Positions 18,840 through 27,829 of a stretch of 64,000 nt of DNA are shown here, one piece after another. The first letter of the stretch is position 1; every line of letters starts with the position of its first letter. A program made the translations under genes and the position numbers. Source of the stretch: Gemmatimonadota bacterium (GTDB taxonomy: Bacteria > Gemmatimonadota > Gemmatimonadetes > Gemmatimonadales > Gemmatimonadaceae). The notes beneath the pieces are model-generated. The model was not told the DNA's origin. It ran no database searches and saw only the letters and a program-made list of their open reading frames with translations. The stretch is taken from NCBI GenBank assembly GCA_025359135.1, contig JANYHJ010000074.1:32224-96223 (forward strand), given 5' to 3'.

Positions 18840-18957
18840 GGACCAATCCTCCACGGGTGGTGAGCGCTGTCCCTGATACGTAGCTCTACAATGTAGGGTT
18901 TCGAGCCGCCCGGGTGCTGGCGTCCGCCCCGCGACGGCGACTAGCCTTACCCACCGT

Positions 18958-21900
18958 ATGACCGCTTCCGCTGCCGATTCCGCTCTCCCCGCCGCCGCGC
19001 CCCGCCGCCATCTCTGGCGCAACATCGCGCTCGGCTTCGTCCTCTTTGTCGCGGCGTGGGGCGCCTTCATCGCCCTCTTCGGGCCCGGCTGGTTCAAGCG
19101 GCGCGTCGAAGACCGCATCACGCAGTACATCCACCGGCCCGCGCACCTCGGGCCGATCTCGGTCAATCCGTACACGCTCACCTTTCGCGTGGACTCGGTG
19201 CGCATCGACGACCGCGACGGCGGTCCGCTCTTCCAGTGGGACCGGCTGGCGGTCACTTACCGCCTCAAGAGCTTCGTGCAGTCCGGCGAAGTGGTCTTCT
19301 CCGCGATCCAGATCGTGCGGCCCTACGTCCGCTTCCGCCTCTCGGCGCGCGGCGTCCTCAGCATCCAGGACATCCTCGACTCGCTCGCCGCCACGCCCTC
19401 GCGTCCGTTGCCGCCGCTCGCCATCGGGCACCTGCAGATCGAGCAGATGCGCTTCGAGTGGTACGACAGCGCCCGCGCGAAGCCGTTCTACACGCAGCTC
19501 GGTCCTGCCACGATCGACCTGCGCGACTTCTCGACGCGGCGCGATTCGCTCTCGCGCTACACCTTCGCGGGCCGCACCGAACAGGATGAGCGTTTCTCGT
19601 GGAAGGGAACGCTCGGCGTCACGCCGTTCACCTCCGACGGTGAGATCCGGCTCGAAAACCTCAAGGTGGCCAAGTACGCCCCGTACTACGGCGACGCGCT
19701 GCGCGCGCAGGTCACCGGCGGCACGCTCGATCTCGACGCCAAGTACGCCATCAAGGCCGACCCCAAGAACCGCGAGACGAAGCTCATCGGCGGCACGCTC
19801 GACATCCGCGACCTCGCCCTCGCCCTCGATGGCGCCACCCCCGCACGACTCGGCGCCCTCCACATCGGCGGCCTCGACGCCGATGCCGTTGCGCACACCG
19901 CCACGCTCGGCGAGCTCACGATCCGCAAGCTCGCACTCGACGTGGTGCGGTCCCCGTCGGGTGCGATCAACCTCACCGGGCTCGTGGGCGCGCCATCACC
20001 CAAGGTCACGGCGATCGCTCCGGCGAAACGCGCGAGCGGCGCAAAAGGCGCGAAGCCGAAGCCTGCCGCCGTCACTGCTGCCGCCACGCCCGACAGCGCA
20101 GCGGCAAGTGCACCGTGGAGCTGGACCGTGCACCACCTTGCGCTCGACAGCGCAAGCGTGTCGCTCATCGACTCGGTGCCGACGCTCGTCGGCAAGCTCA
20201 AGGCCACGTACGTCGCGGCGCGCCTCGACACGCTCACGTCGAATCCCGACATCGCCTCCACGGCGCACGCCGAGTTCAGGCTCGAAGGGGGCGGTCGCTT
20301 CGTGCTCGAGGCGAAGGGACCGCTCGCGCGGAAGCGCGGCACGTTCAAGTTGTTGCTCGACTCGCTGCCGATGTTCCAGGCCGATCCGTGGATCGCCGCC
20401 GCTGGCGGGCGACTTGCGCTGACGTCGGGCCGCATGCATCTCGAGCTCGCCGGTCCCTTCGACGCGAGCGATCCCGCGGCCCCGAGCGCGACCATCTCGG
20501 GCAGCGTGCGCGTCGACAACCTCGGGACGCAGGAGCGCGCCGACGGCGATCCGTTCCTCAGTTGGCGTTCCTTCAGGTTCGATGGCATCGCCTATGACAC
20601 GAAGGCGGCCACGCTCGAGATCGCGCAGGTGAGCCTCGATCGTCCGGTGATCCTCATGGACATCGACTCGGCCGGCGTCAGCAACTTCGCGCATCTCTTT
20701 CCGAAGGCACCGAAAACCCCCGCCGATTCCGCCAAGCTCAAGGCCAGCGCCGACTCCGCTGCCGCGGACAGCGCGTTCGTGGGTCCCAAGGCGCCGCTAC
20801 CCGCGCGCAGCGACACCGCACTCTCGCAGGACTCCACGAGCAAGCTCAAGCGCATCACGGTCGGCAAGGTGACGATCGCGAATGGCGCGTTCCGCATCAC
20901 CGATGAATCGGTGAGTCCCACCATGCGCCTCACCATCGGGCGCGTGACTGGCACGACCGGACGCTTCGACTCCGACAACGTCAATCGCGGCGAGCTCGCG
21001 CTGCAGGCGATGGTCGACGAGGTTGCGCCGCTCACCATCAAGGGTCAGCTCAACCCGCTCTCCGACACGCAGGAGAGCATCCTCGAATTCGACGCCGGTG
21101 GTGTCGACCTGCTGCCGTTCGCCGGCTACAGCGGACGCTACCTCGGCTACCTGATCGCCAAGGGCAAGATGAAGACCAAGTTGCACTGGCAGGTGAAGCA
21201 GCGACGCGTCAAGTCGGAGAACGTGCTGACGCTCGACGGCTTCACCTTCGGCGACAAGGTCAATCACCCCGACGCCACGTCGATGCCGGTCAAGCTCGGC
21301 TTCGCGGTGCTTCGCGATCGCAGCGGACAGATCGTGCTCGACGTGCCGGTGGAAGGGTCGCTCGATGATCCGGACTTCAGTTTCGGTCGCGTCATCGTGC
21401 GCGCGCTGCTCAACATCCTCCGCAACATCGTCACGGCGCCGTTCAAGTTGCTCGGCTCGCTCTTCGGCGGCGGCAGTGCCGACCTGAGCGAAGCGCCGTT
21501 CGACGCCGGTGCGAGTGCCCTCGGCGCCGATGCAACGGCCCGCCTCGACGCGCTGCGCAAGTCGCTCGGCGAGCGTCCCGACCTCAAGCTGTCCATTGAA
21601 GGCGCCGTGGACACCATTGCCGATCGCGCGGCACTCCGTCGGCTGGCGCTCGACAAGCGCCTGCGCGCGCAGGCGCCGATCATGGCTGACACCGCACTCC
21701 TCCTACCGTCGGTGCGCAGTGCGCGACTGGCGGCCGAGTTCGCGTCGCTGTTCCCATCGGACAGCGTGGTCGCGGCGGCACGCGCGGCACGTCGTCCGTT
21801 GGCCGAGGCGCTCGCCGGCCGGGACGTGGAGGCTGGTGTGCTCGACGCGATCGTGATCGGTGCGCCGGAACTGCGCGCGCTGGCCGATGCCCGCGCGCGC

Positions 21901-22017
21901 GCTTGCCGCGACTACCTGCTCACGGGCGATGCGGCGCCGGTCGAGCGCGTCTTTCTGGCGGCCACGGGTGCGGCGCCCGTGGCAGTCGGCCGCAAGGCGA
22001 CGTTCAAGCTCGAGTAG
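18958..22017 (+). CDS. AsmA-like DUF748 protein (giant envelope protein)
   Basis: 1019 residues with an N-terminal membrane anchor (about 20-43, 'NIALGFVLFVAAWGAFIALF') and a long periplasmic part. 'RVEDRITQYIHRPAHLGPISVNPYTLTFRVDSVRIDD' is the typical DUF748/AsmA opening, and the repeated beta-rich segments with 'LPLSL'-like cores fit the family. The C-terminal region (about 860-1000, 'ARLDALRKSLGERPDLKLSIEGAVD') is the usual DUF748 tail. AsmA-like proteins bridge the inner and outer membranes and are linked to phospholipid transport and outer-membrane homeostasis; that role is assigned by family. An Ala/Lys/Pro-rich insertion lies near residues 355-385. A strong hairpin follows the stop. 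Confidence 0.85.
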   Translation: MTASAADSALPAAAPRRHLWRNIALGFVLFVAAWGAFIALFGPGWFKRRVEDRITQYIHRPAHLGPISVNPYTLTFRVDSVRIDDRDGGPLFQWDRLAVTYRLKSFVQSGEVVFSAIQIVRPYVRFRLSARGVLSIQDILDSLAATPSRPLPPLAIGHLQIEQMRFEWYDSARAKPFYTQLGPATIDLRDFSTRRDSLSRYTFAGRTEQDERFSWKGTLGVTPFTSDGEIRLENLKVAKYAPYYGDALRAQVTGGTLDLDAKYAIKADPKNRETKLIGGTLDIRDLALALDGATPARLGALHIGGLDADAVAHTATLGELTIRKLALDVVRSPSGAINLTGLVGAPSPKVTAIAPAKRASGAKGAKPKPAAVTAAATPDSAAASAPWSWTVHHLALDSASVSLIDSVPTLVGKLKATYVAARLDTLTSNPDIASTAHAEFRLEGGGRFVLEAKGPLARKRGTFKLLLDSLPMFQADPWIAAAGGRLALTSGRMHLELAGPFDASDPAAPSATISGSVRVDNLGTQERADGDPFLSWRSFRFDGIAYDTKAATLEIAQVSLDRPVILMDIDSAGVSNFAHLFPKAPKTPADSAKLKASADSAAADSAFVGPKAPLPARSDTALSQDSTSKLKRITVGKVTIANGAFRITDESVSPTMRLTIGRVTGTTGRFDSDNVNRGELALQAMVDEVAPLTIKGQLNPLSDTQESILEFDAGGVDLLPFAGYSGRYLGYLIAKGKMKTKLHWQVKQRRVKSENVLTLDGFTFGDKVNHPDATSMPVKLGFAVLRDRSGQIVLDVPVEGSLDDPDFSFGRVIVRALLNILRNIVTAPFKLLGSLFGGGSADLSEAPFDAGASALGADATARLDALRKSLGERPDLKLSIEGAVDTIADRAALRRLALDKRLRAQAPIMADTALLLPSVRSARLAAEFASLFPSDSVVAAARAARRPLAEALAGRDVEAGVLDAIVIGAPELRALADARARACRDYLLTGDAAPVERVFLAATGAAPVAVGRKATFKLE

Positions 22018-22040
22018 CAGCGGGCGGTTGGCGATGCGAG

Positions 22041-22073
22041 AGGGGCGCCCTGGCCGTGTGCCGGGGCGCCCCT
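22041..22073. terminator. Bidirectional hairpin between convergent genes
   Basis: A perfect 10-bp stem AGGGGCGCCC / GGGCGCCCCT with a 13-nt loop lies between the DUF748 (+) and DUF4397 (-) stops. Flanking bases (gcgag / ctcgc) can extend pairing through a bulge. Placement between convergent genes supports termination in both directions; no T-run is present. Confidence 0.7.
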
Positions 22074-22095
22074 CGCTGTTCAGGTGCTGCGACGG

Positions 22096-22911
22096 TCAGC
22101 GCTCGAGATAGATGCCGAGCGACTTGCTCGACGGCGCGCTGAAGTTGCTCGCCGTGTAGATGAGCGCGAGCGTGAAGGCGAACGGGTTGGCGATGTTCGA
22201 GATGCCCGCGATCGACATGATGTTGCCGCCGCCGGGCGCCACCCCGGTCGGGGTGACGATCACGTTGATCGACGGCACGGCGCCGCCTGCGGCGGTGATG
22301 TCGACGTAGTCGGAGATGGCGCCGTACGCGAGCGCCGTGACGACCTTGACCTCCGCGCCCGGTGCGCCGCTCCAGACGTCGACCGGTGCCACGCCCGGAA
22401 TGAAGTGGGCGAAGCGCACGTGCGCCTTGTTGGCTGCGGGCGTCAGCGTGTCGAGGGGCGCCAGGAGCAGGTTGGGCACGTAGTTCGCGTTGGTGGCACC
22501 GATGATGCCGAAGGCGAAGGCGCTGTAGCGCTGGCCATCGACGAGCAGGCGCGCTTCGGAGAGGAAGCGCGTGGTGCCGCCGTTGTTGTTGGCCTCGAAG
22601 GTCACGAGCGGCGATGAGCTCGCGAACTTGACCGTGTCGTTGGTGAGGGTGGCGAGGTAGGCCGTCCCGGTGGCCTTCTGCACGCCATTGGTCTTCCAGC
22701 CGAGCGCCGAGGACGCCGTCGTCGCCGTCATGAGGATGTGCGCGTACGTGACGAAGGCCGACTTGTCGAGTGTACCGCTGGTGCCCGTGCCTCCGCCGCC
22801 GGCGATGTCACCGGTGGTGGCGGGGCTGCACGCGGTGGCGAGCGCGAGGGCGGACGCGAGGGCGGGCGCGAGGAGGCGCCGGGCGGACGCGCGGAGACGG
22901 GGAGAGCGCAT
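22096..22911 (-). CDS. DUF4397-domain lipoprotein
   Basis: 271 residues from ATG 22911. The signal peptide ends in a lipobox, 'ALATAC', so the mature protein is probably lipidated. The body is beta-rich: 'AHVRFAHFIPGVAPVDVWSGAPG' is the DUF4397 signature (V-R-x-x-H-x-x-P-x-x-x-x-V-D-V), a fold also met in secreted and cell-surface proteins. Function is unknown. It is divergent from the tetR gene with a 90-bp gap holding a TetR-type palindrome, and so is a candidate target of that regulator. A second DUF4397 protein lies at 42.7-43.5 kb. Confidence 0.8.
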   Translation of the reverse strand: MRSPRLRASARRLLAPALASALALATACSPATTGDIAGGGGTGTSGTLDKSAFVTYAHILMTATTASSALGWKTNGVQKATGTAYLATLTNDTVKFASSSPLVTFEANNNGGTTRFLSEARLLVDGQRYSAFAFGIIGATNANYVPNLLLAPLDTLTPAANKAHVRFAHFIPGVAPVDVWSGAPGAEVKVVTALAYGAISDYVDITAAGGAVPSINVIVTPTGVAPGGGNIMSIAGISNIANPFAFTLALIYTASNFSAPSSKSLGIYLER

Positions 22912-22967
22912 GTCTGGATGACTATCGGCTCGGGCGCGGGCAACGTTCACCAGCGCGACGTTAGTAC

Positions 22968-22994
22968 TTGATACAAACGAACGTTCGTTATATT
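22968..22994 (+). promoter_or_regulatory. Putative promoter of the tetR gene
   Basis: TTGATA at 22968-22973 and TATATT at 22989-22994 are separated by 15 bp, shorter than ideal. The tetR start follows at 23002, so the leader would be very short. The palindromic operator fills the spacer, so a bound repressor would block polymerase. Confidence 0.5.
22976..22989. promoter_or_regulatory. Perfect 14-bp palindrome, probable TetR operator
   Basis: AACGAACGTTCGTT is self-complementary over all 14 bases and sits 12 bp before the tetR start, inside the divergent region. Palindromes of the form ACGAACGTTCGT are common operators of TetR/AcrR proteins, so autoregulation and control of the divergent lipoprotein gene are likely. 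Confidence 0.75.
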
Positions 22995-23001
22995 ATGATG
23001 C

Positions 23002-23622
23002 ATGACAAAAGGCGCCGATACCCGCGATCGCATTCTCCGCGAGGCCGAGTCCCTCGCTGGCTCCCTCGGACTCGACGGCCTCACCATCGGCGTCCTCGCC
23101 AGAACGCTCGACCTGTCCAAGAGCGGCCTCTTCGCCCACTTCGGCTCTCGCGAGGGACTCCAGCTCGCCGTCCTCCAGCGCGCCGCCGATCGCTTCGACC
23201 ACGACGTCCTCTTCCCCGCCCTGCGCGCCAAGTCAGGCGAACCACGCCTCCGCGCCCTCTGCGACCACTGGCTCGCCTGGGAGCGCACCCGCGTCGCACA
23301 TGGCGGCGACCTGCTCGCCGCCGCCGCCTTCGAACTGGACGATCGCCCCGGCGTCGTGCGCGACTACCTCGTGCGCATCCAGCAGCGCTGGCTCGGCTCA
23401 CTCGCCACGGCGTGCACCATTGCCACCGAAAACGGGCACTTCCACCACGACGTCGAGCCCGATCCGTGGGTGCGCGAGGCGCTGGGCATCATCCTCGCCC
23501 ATCGCGTCGCGCGGCGCCTCCTGGGTGATGCACACGCCGACGCGCGCGCCGCGAACGCGATGGACGCCCTCTTCGCACGCGCGCGAGCCACGCACAAGCC
23601 GAAGAAGCGCCGAGCGGCATAG
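23002..23622 (+). CDS. TetR/AcrR-family transcriptional regulator
   Basis: 206 residues. The N-terminal helix-turn-helix (about 7-52) is canonical: 'DTRDRILREAESLAGSLGLDGLTIGVLARTLDLSKSGLFAHFGSREGLQLAVL'. The C-terminal part has the usual all-helical ligand and dimerisation fold with 'FPALRAKSGEPRLRALCDHWLAWE', seen in many single-domain TetR proteins. The inducer is unknown. The start ATG lies 12 bp after a perfect palindrome, which suggests negative autoregulation. The divergent DUF4397 lipoprotein is a second candidate target. The lysine/arginine C-terminal end (KPKKRRAA) is unusual but short. Confidence 0.9.
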   Translation: MTKGADTRDRILREAESLAGSLGLDGLTIGVLARTLDLSKSGLFAHFGSREGLQLAVLQRAADRFDHDVLFPALRAKSGEPRLRALCDHWLAWERTRVAHGGDLLAAAAFELDDRPGVVRDYLVRIQQRWLGSLATACTIATENGHFHHDVEPDPWVREALGIILAHRVARRLLGDAHADARAANAMDALFARARATHKPKKRRAA

Positions 23623-23753
23623 GGCATTCGTCACCTCAGCGGGCTCGCGCTAAGCGCAGGCGTCCGCAGCTGATGATGCTCCAACCTCGCACGCCGCACT
23701 AAGTCGCTGATGGAGCTGTTGCTGCGGAACGCCGCCGGCCCTAGCCTGAGCGC

Positions 23754-24680
23754 GTGCGCCCGCGCGTCATCATCTCCGCCACGTTGGCCCTCGCCATCAG
23801 CTGGGCATGCGACTCACCGACCGAGCCGTCACTCGGCCGGCCGGTGTTGCCACCACTCGCGAGCGCGGTCACGGGTGCAGCGCAGGCCGCGATCGGTGCG
23901 GATGGCTTCTTTCGCGTTGCCGCAGACACGGCGTTCGGTGCCGACAGTCTGATCAGCCCGGCACGCGCCAGCGCGCTGCTGCTCTCCTTCCTGCAGCGCA
24001 GGGACTTGCCCTTGATCATCTGGTCGCGAGGCGATGCCTACGTGGAACTCACGTACCCGGACATCCGCGTCTGTGGCCCGGCGCGAATAAATCGCGCATG
24101 GGCGTTTCCGATCACGGACTCTGTCTCACCGAACACGCGCTGGACCTTCGGCCCGTGGTACTCCGCCCCCGTCTGCGATCCAGATGGCATCTTCCGAGGC
24201 ATGATCGGCGTGACGGCGTTAGCCACGAGTCTCGGAATGGCCGATTCAGCGCTCTCTGCGCAACTCGATCGTTCCGCCGGCTTCGACTGGTACAACGCTC
24301 CGCTCGACTGGAATCCGCTGTTCACGGCCGAGCAGGCTGCGGTGCTCGCGTTCGTGCTTACCGGACGGCGCGTGACGAACGTGCCGCAGCCGATTCCGAT
24401 CTTCGGTAGCCGCAGCCTCGCGTACCGCTTCCGAGTGGACCTCGAGTCGCCGGTCAATTACCGCGAGACCGTCACGGGGCGAGTGGACAGCACCCGGTCA
24501 TTGATCATCCGCTATAACCCGGCCTCGAGCATGCTAGTGATCATCGACTCGATCGCAACGGAGCGACCGACACTCACGACTACCGAATTTCCGACTGATA
24601 CCGGCACAGGCAGGAGCATCACCCTCACCCTCGCTGACACGGCGCGCCGGCGGCTGATTCCGGTGGTCATCGTACCGTAG
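23754..24680 (+). CDS. Lipoprotein of unknown function
   Basis: 308 residues from GTG 23754. The N-terminus 'VIISATLALAISWAC' is a lipoprotein signal with Cys about 19, followed by 'DSPTEPS', a common start of Gemmatimonadota-like surface lipoproteins. The rest contains 'WTFGPWYSAPVCDPDGIF' and two more cysteines but no family I recognise. The codon mix includes more A/T-rich codons (for example gcgaataaatcgc) than its neighbours, consistent with a young or transferred gene. The 130 bp upstream hold no recognised element. Transcribed alone, convergent with the oxidoreductase gene. Confidence 0.65.
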   Translation: MRPRVIISATLALAISWACDSPTEPSLGRPVLPPLASAVTGAAQAAIGADGFFRVAADTAFGADSLISPARASALLLSFLQRRDLPLIIWSRGDAYVELTYPDIRVCGPARINRAWAFPITDSVSPNTRWTFGPWYSAPVCDPDGIFRGMIGVTALATSLGMADSALSAQLDRSAGFDWYNAPLDWNPLFTAEQAAVLAFVLTGRRVTNVPQPIPIFGSRSLAYRFRVDLESPVNYRETVTGRVDSTRSLIIRYNPASSMLVIIDSIATERPTLTTTEFPTDTGTGRSITLTLADTARRRLIPVVIVP

Positions 24681-24723
24681 CCAGCGCCACGCCTGCGGTA
24701 CGATCAGCCGCGGCCGGCGGGCG

Positions 24724-25710
24724 CTACACCTTGGGCACGATCAGCACCTTGCCCGCACGTTCGCCACTCGCCGCTAGCGTCACCGCCGCCTTGATGTCGC
24801 GCACGTCGAACGTCGCCTGCACGCGGGCCGAGAGCTTGCCCGAGGCGATCAACTGCGCGCATTCACCGAACACCGCCATCTGATCTTGCGGCGTCGACTT
24901 GCGGAACCAGAAGACGAGCCAGAAACCCCGCAGCGTCACGTCCTTGAACACGAAGTTGCCCGGTGACACCTGGCACGGCTCGCCACTCATGCGGCCGTAG
25001 TTCACCACCGTCGCGCCTTCGGCCACGCAGGCCGCCAGCCGGTCGGTGGACGAGCCCGCCACGCAATCGATCGCGAGCTTGATCTTGGCCTTGTCGGTGG
25101 CCGCTGCCACGCGCTTGGGGAGATCAGGACCATCGACAACCACAATGTCGCCGCCCTCGGCCTTCACACCGTCCACCGCCGACTCGCGGCGCACCACGCT
25201 CACCGTGCGATAGTCCTTGAGCTTCGCGATCTGGTTGAGGTAGCCGCCGACGGCCGAGTTGGCGCCGTTCTGGATGACCCAGTCACCAGGCTCGAGCTTC
25301 ACGAAGTCGCGCAACATGAGGAGCGCCGTCGGTGGGTTGACGGTGAGCATCGAGAGCTGCAGCGGATCGGCGTTGCCGGGCAACGGCATCAGCTTCTTCG
25401 CCTCCGCCACGAGGTGCGTCGACCACGAGCCCAGTCCCACGGGCAAGAGGATCGTCGTGCCGACCGCGGGGCTCGTCGTGTTGGGACCGAGTGCGGCAAC
25501 CTTGCCGACGCCCTCACTGCCGCCGATCGCGGGCAACGGCGGGAGCATGCCGTACTCGCCCGTGAGCGTGAGCACGTCCGACGGATTGATCGGCGCCGCC
25601 AGCACCTGGATCAGCGCCTGGCCCTCCGTGAGTGGCGGCAGCGTGAACTCGACGGCGTCGATCGCGGCGGACGGCACGGGACCGCGGGTGGCATACTGGG
25701 CGCGAAGCAT
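24724..25710 (-). CDS. MDR-family oxidoreductase (enoyl reductase / quinone oxidoreductase type)
   Basis: 328 residues of the zinc-independent medium-chain dehydrogenase/reductase superfamily. The GroES-like N-domain contains 'INPSDVLTLTGEYG' and 'IGGSEGVGKV', typical of mitochondrial trans-2-enoyl-CoA reductase (MECR/Etr1) relatives. The Rossmann domain has 'LEPGDWVIQNGANSAVGGYLNQIAK' for NADPH binding. No structural-zinc cysteine lobe is visible. It reduces an activated double bond or quinone with NADPH; the substrate is uncertain. It follows the ftsA terminator hairpin, so it is not clearly part of the division operon. Confidence 0.85.
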   Translation of the reverse strand: MLRAQYATRGPVPSAAIDAVEFTLPPLTEGQALIQVLAAPINPSDVLTLTGEYGMLPPLPAIGGSEGVGKVAALGPNTTSPAVGTTILLPVGLGSWSTHLVAEAKKLMPLPGNADPLQLSMLTVNPPTALLMLRDFVKLEPGDWVIQNGANSAVGGYLNQIAKLKDYRTVSVVRRESAVDGVKAEGGDIVVVDGPDLPKRVAAATDKAKIKLAIDCVAGSSTDRLAACVAEGATVVNYGRMSGEPCQVSPGNFVFKDVTLRGFWLVFWFRKSTPQDQMAVFGECAQLIASGKLSARVQATFDVRDIKAAVTLAASGERAGKVLIVPKV

Positions 25711-25733
25711 GGAGTCGGGGGCCGAAGGTCGAA

Positions 25734-25766
25734 GCGCCGTCCGGGACAGCGTGTCCCGAACGGCGC
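25734..25766 (-). terminator. Strong hairpin ending the division cluster after ftsA
   Basis: 15-bp arms gcgccgtccgggaca / tgtcccgaacggcgc with one mismatch and a 3-nt loop, placed 31 bp beyond the ftsA stop and before the oxidoreductase start. It is the longest stem seen in the window and marks the likely end of the dcw transcription unit, on the side where ftsZ would normally follow. Confidence 0.75.
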
Positions 25767-25797
25767 CTCAAAGCTACGGATGAAAGCGCAGCGTCGG

Positions 25798-27060
25798 CTA
25801 GAAGAAATCCTGCAGCCAGGTCTTCACGCGCTGCGCCAACTTGTCGACGTTGGGTGCTCCCATGCTCATGCGGCCGCGCCCCGCGGGCGACTCGATCATG
25901 ACGCGGTGCGCGGCATAGTGGGCGAGGCCCACAACGGTGCTGAAGCGCGGGGCATCCACGGAATCGGAGAGCCCGCCCACCCGGTCGATCGGTGAACCGA
26001 CGCGTGCGCCGATGCCGAAGACATCCGTGGCGAGCTCGACCGTGCCGGGCTGCGCCGCGGCGCCACCGGTGCAGACGATCCCCGCCGACAGCTTGCCGAT
26101 GTAGCCGGCACGCTCGATCTCGCGCTGCACGAGATCGTAGATCTCGTCGGTGCGCTGGTGCATGATGTGCGCGAGCAGCTCGCGCGGAATGCGCCGGTCA
26201 CCCTGCGCCACCGTGCTCGGCAGCTGGATGACCTCGTCCGGCGGCACCATGCTCTCGTAGACGCAGCCGTACTTCTCCTTGAGGCGCTCGGCGTCGGCCT
26301 GGGTCACGCCGAGTCCGTGCACGATGTCGCTCGTGACGTTGTTGCCGCCGAAGTTGACCGTCGCGAGGTGACGGATCTTGCCCTCGTGGAAGACGGCCAC
26401 GTCGGTCGTGCCCGCGCCCATCTCGATGAGCGCGACGCCCAGCTCCTTCTCGTCGTCGGTGAGCACGGCGAGCGCGGAGGCGAGCGGCTCGAGCACCATC
26501 TCCTTGATCGTGTAGCCCGCGCGCTCGACCGCCTTGCGCAGGTTCATGCTCGGGCTCGCCCCGATCGTGACCAAGTACATCTCCGTCTCGAGGCGCGTGC
26601 CGATCATTCCGATCGGGTCGCGGATCCCCTTGTTCCGGTCGACGGTGTATTCCTGCGGAATCGCGTGGAGCAGCTCGCGGTCCTGCGGAATCACCTGCGC
26701 GCGCGCCACTTCGTGCGCGCGATCGACGTCGGACTTGATGATCTCGCTGCCGTTGACCGCCACGATGCCCTGGCTCGTGGTCGCCTGCACGTGCTCACCG
26801 GCGATGCCGACGAATACCGACGGCACCTGCGCGCCCGCCATCCGTTCGGCGTCGGTGAGCGCCTTCTTGATCGAGCGCGTCGTTTCCTCGATGTCGCTCA
26901 CGACGCCCTTCCGGAGGCCGGTGGTCCGCGACTGCCCCACGCCCAGGATGCGGATCTCGGGCGCGCGCAATTCGCCGACCACTTCCGCGATCACGGCGGT
27001 GGTCTTCGCGCTGCCGATGTCGAGTCCGGCGACGAGGGTCTGCGTGTTGGTGTCAGCCAC
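25798..27060 (-). CDS. ftsA: Cell division protein FtsA
   Basis: 420 residues. Actin-like ATPase that anchors FtsZ filaments to the membrane. 'VAGLDIGSAKTTAVIAE' is the phosphate-1 motif, 'ALIEMGAGTTDVAVFHEGKI' phosphate-2, and 'GIVCTGGAA' the adenosine motif. The SHS2/1C subdomain lies in the first third. The C-terminal amphipathic helix 'LAQRVKTWLQDFF' is the membrane-targeting sequence. It is the last gene of the cluster, 29 bp after ftsQ, and is followed by a hairpin rather than ftsZ. Confidence 0.97.
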   Translation of the reverse strand: MADTNTQTLVAGLDIGSAKTTAVIAEVVGELRAPEIRILGVGQSRTTGLRKGVVSDIEETTRSIKKALTDAERMAGAQVPSVFVGIAGEHVQATTSQGIVAVNGSEIIKSDVDRAHEVARAQVIPQDRELLHAIPQEYTVDRNKGIRDPIGMIGTRLETEMYLVTIGASPSMNLRKAVERAGYTIKEMVLEPLASALAVLTDDEKELGVALIEMGAGTTDVAVFHEGKIRHLATVNFGGNNVTSDIVHGLGVTQADAERLKEKYGCVYESMVPPDEVIQLPSTVAQGDRRIPRELLAHIMHQRTDEIYDLVQREIERAGYIGKLSAGIVCTGGAAAQPGTVELATDVFGIGARVGSPIDRVGGLSDSVDAPRFSTVVGLAHYAAHRVMIESPAGRGRMSMGAPNVDKLAQRVKTWLQDFF

Positions 27061-27089
27061 GGATGAAACGGAACGGTTCGAGAAAGGGA

Positions 27090-27815
27090 CTACTGCGCGA
27101 GCCGCGCGATGACCTGGTCGCGATACCGCAGGTCGAGCTCGGCCACGCGCACCCGGCGGCGCGCGAGGTCGTCGGTGACGGGCACGATGTCGGCGAGACG
27201 CGCGGCGCCCAGCCCGACGGAGGCGCGGACCTCGACGCCCGTCACGCGGAGACGCAGCTCGCCCCGCTCGCGCCGGATGTCGGAGAGCGCCGCATAGAGC
27301 GCCGGCGTGGTGCGGCGCACGGTGTCGAGCATGGCGAGCAGCTGGCGGTCGCGTGAACCGACCACCGGAAGGTCCATCGGCATGCGCGCCGGCTCGACGG
27401 GCAGCCGGCGCCCCTCCGCATCGATCGGCACGAGTCCCTCATTCGACGTGACGAGCGCCACGGGCAGCCGCTCGCTCACGTGCAGCACGATGGTGCCGGG
27501 CAGTTCGCGCGTGACGCGAACGGACTCCACTTGCGGATGGCCGTTGACGCGCTCGGCCCACCGATCGCTATCGTCGAAAAGGGAAACGGTCGTGTCCACA
27601 CGAAGTCGGGCCACGACCACGGCCGGATCGAGGTAGCGCACCCCTTCGACGCGCACCGCGTGCACGTTGAAGAACCGCATCTGCTGGAGCAGCGCTCGCC
27701 CCCAGAAGGGCGAGGCCAGGAGGACGAGACCCAGCGCGCCGTACGCGACCGTCTTCCACCGCGCCCTCGGGCGCGTGGCAAGGTCGTCGCGTTCGGGGGT
27801 GGTGGTCGCTTCCAT
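27090..27815 (-). CDS. ftsQ: Cell division protein FtsQ (DivIB)
   Basis: 241 residues: a basic cytoplasmic tail, one transmembrane helix (about 23-45, 'TVAYGALGLVLLASPFWGRALL'), a POTRA domain ('FFNVHAVRVEGVRYLDPAVVVARLRV') and an FtsQ beta domain. It links FtsL/FtsB to the rest of the divisome in the periplasm. It sits 14 bp after murC, in standard dcw order. Confidence 0.9.
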   Translation of the reverse strand: MEATTTPERDDLATRPRARWKTVAYGALGLVLLASPFWGRALLQQMRFFNVHAVRVEGVRYLDPAVVVARLRVDTTVSLFDDSDRWAERVNGHPQVESVRVTRELPGTIVLHVSERLPVALVTSNEGLVPIDAEGRRLPVEPARMPMDLPVVGSRDRQLLAMLDTVRRTTPALYAALSDIRRERGELRLRVTGVEVRASVGLGAARLADIVPVTDDLARRRVRVAELDLRYRDQVIARLAQ

Positions 27816-27829
27816 GGAGGCGAGGCGGG

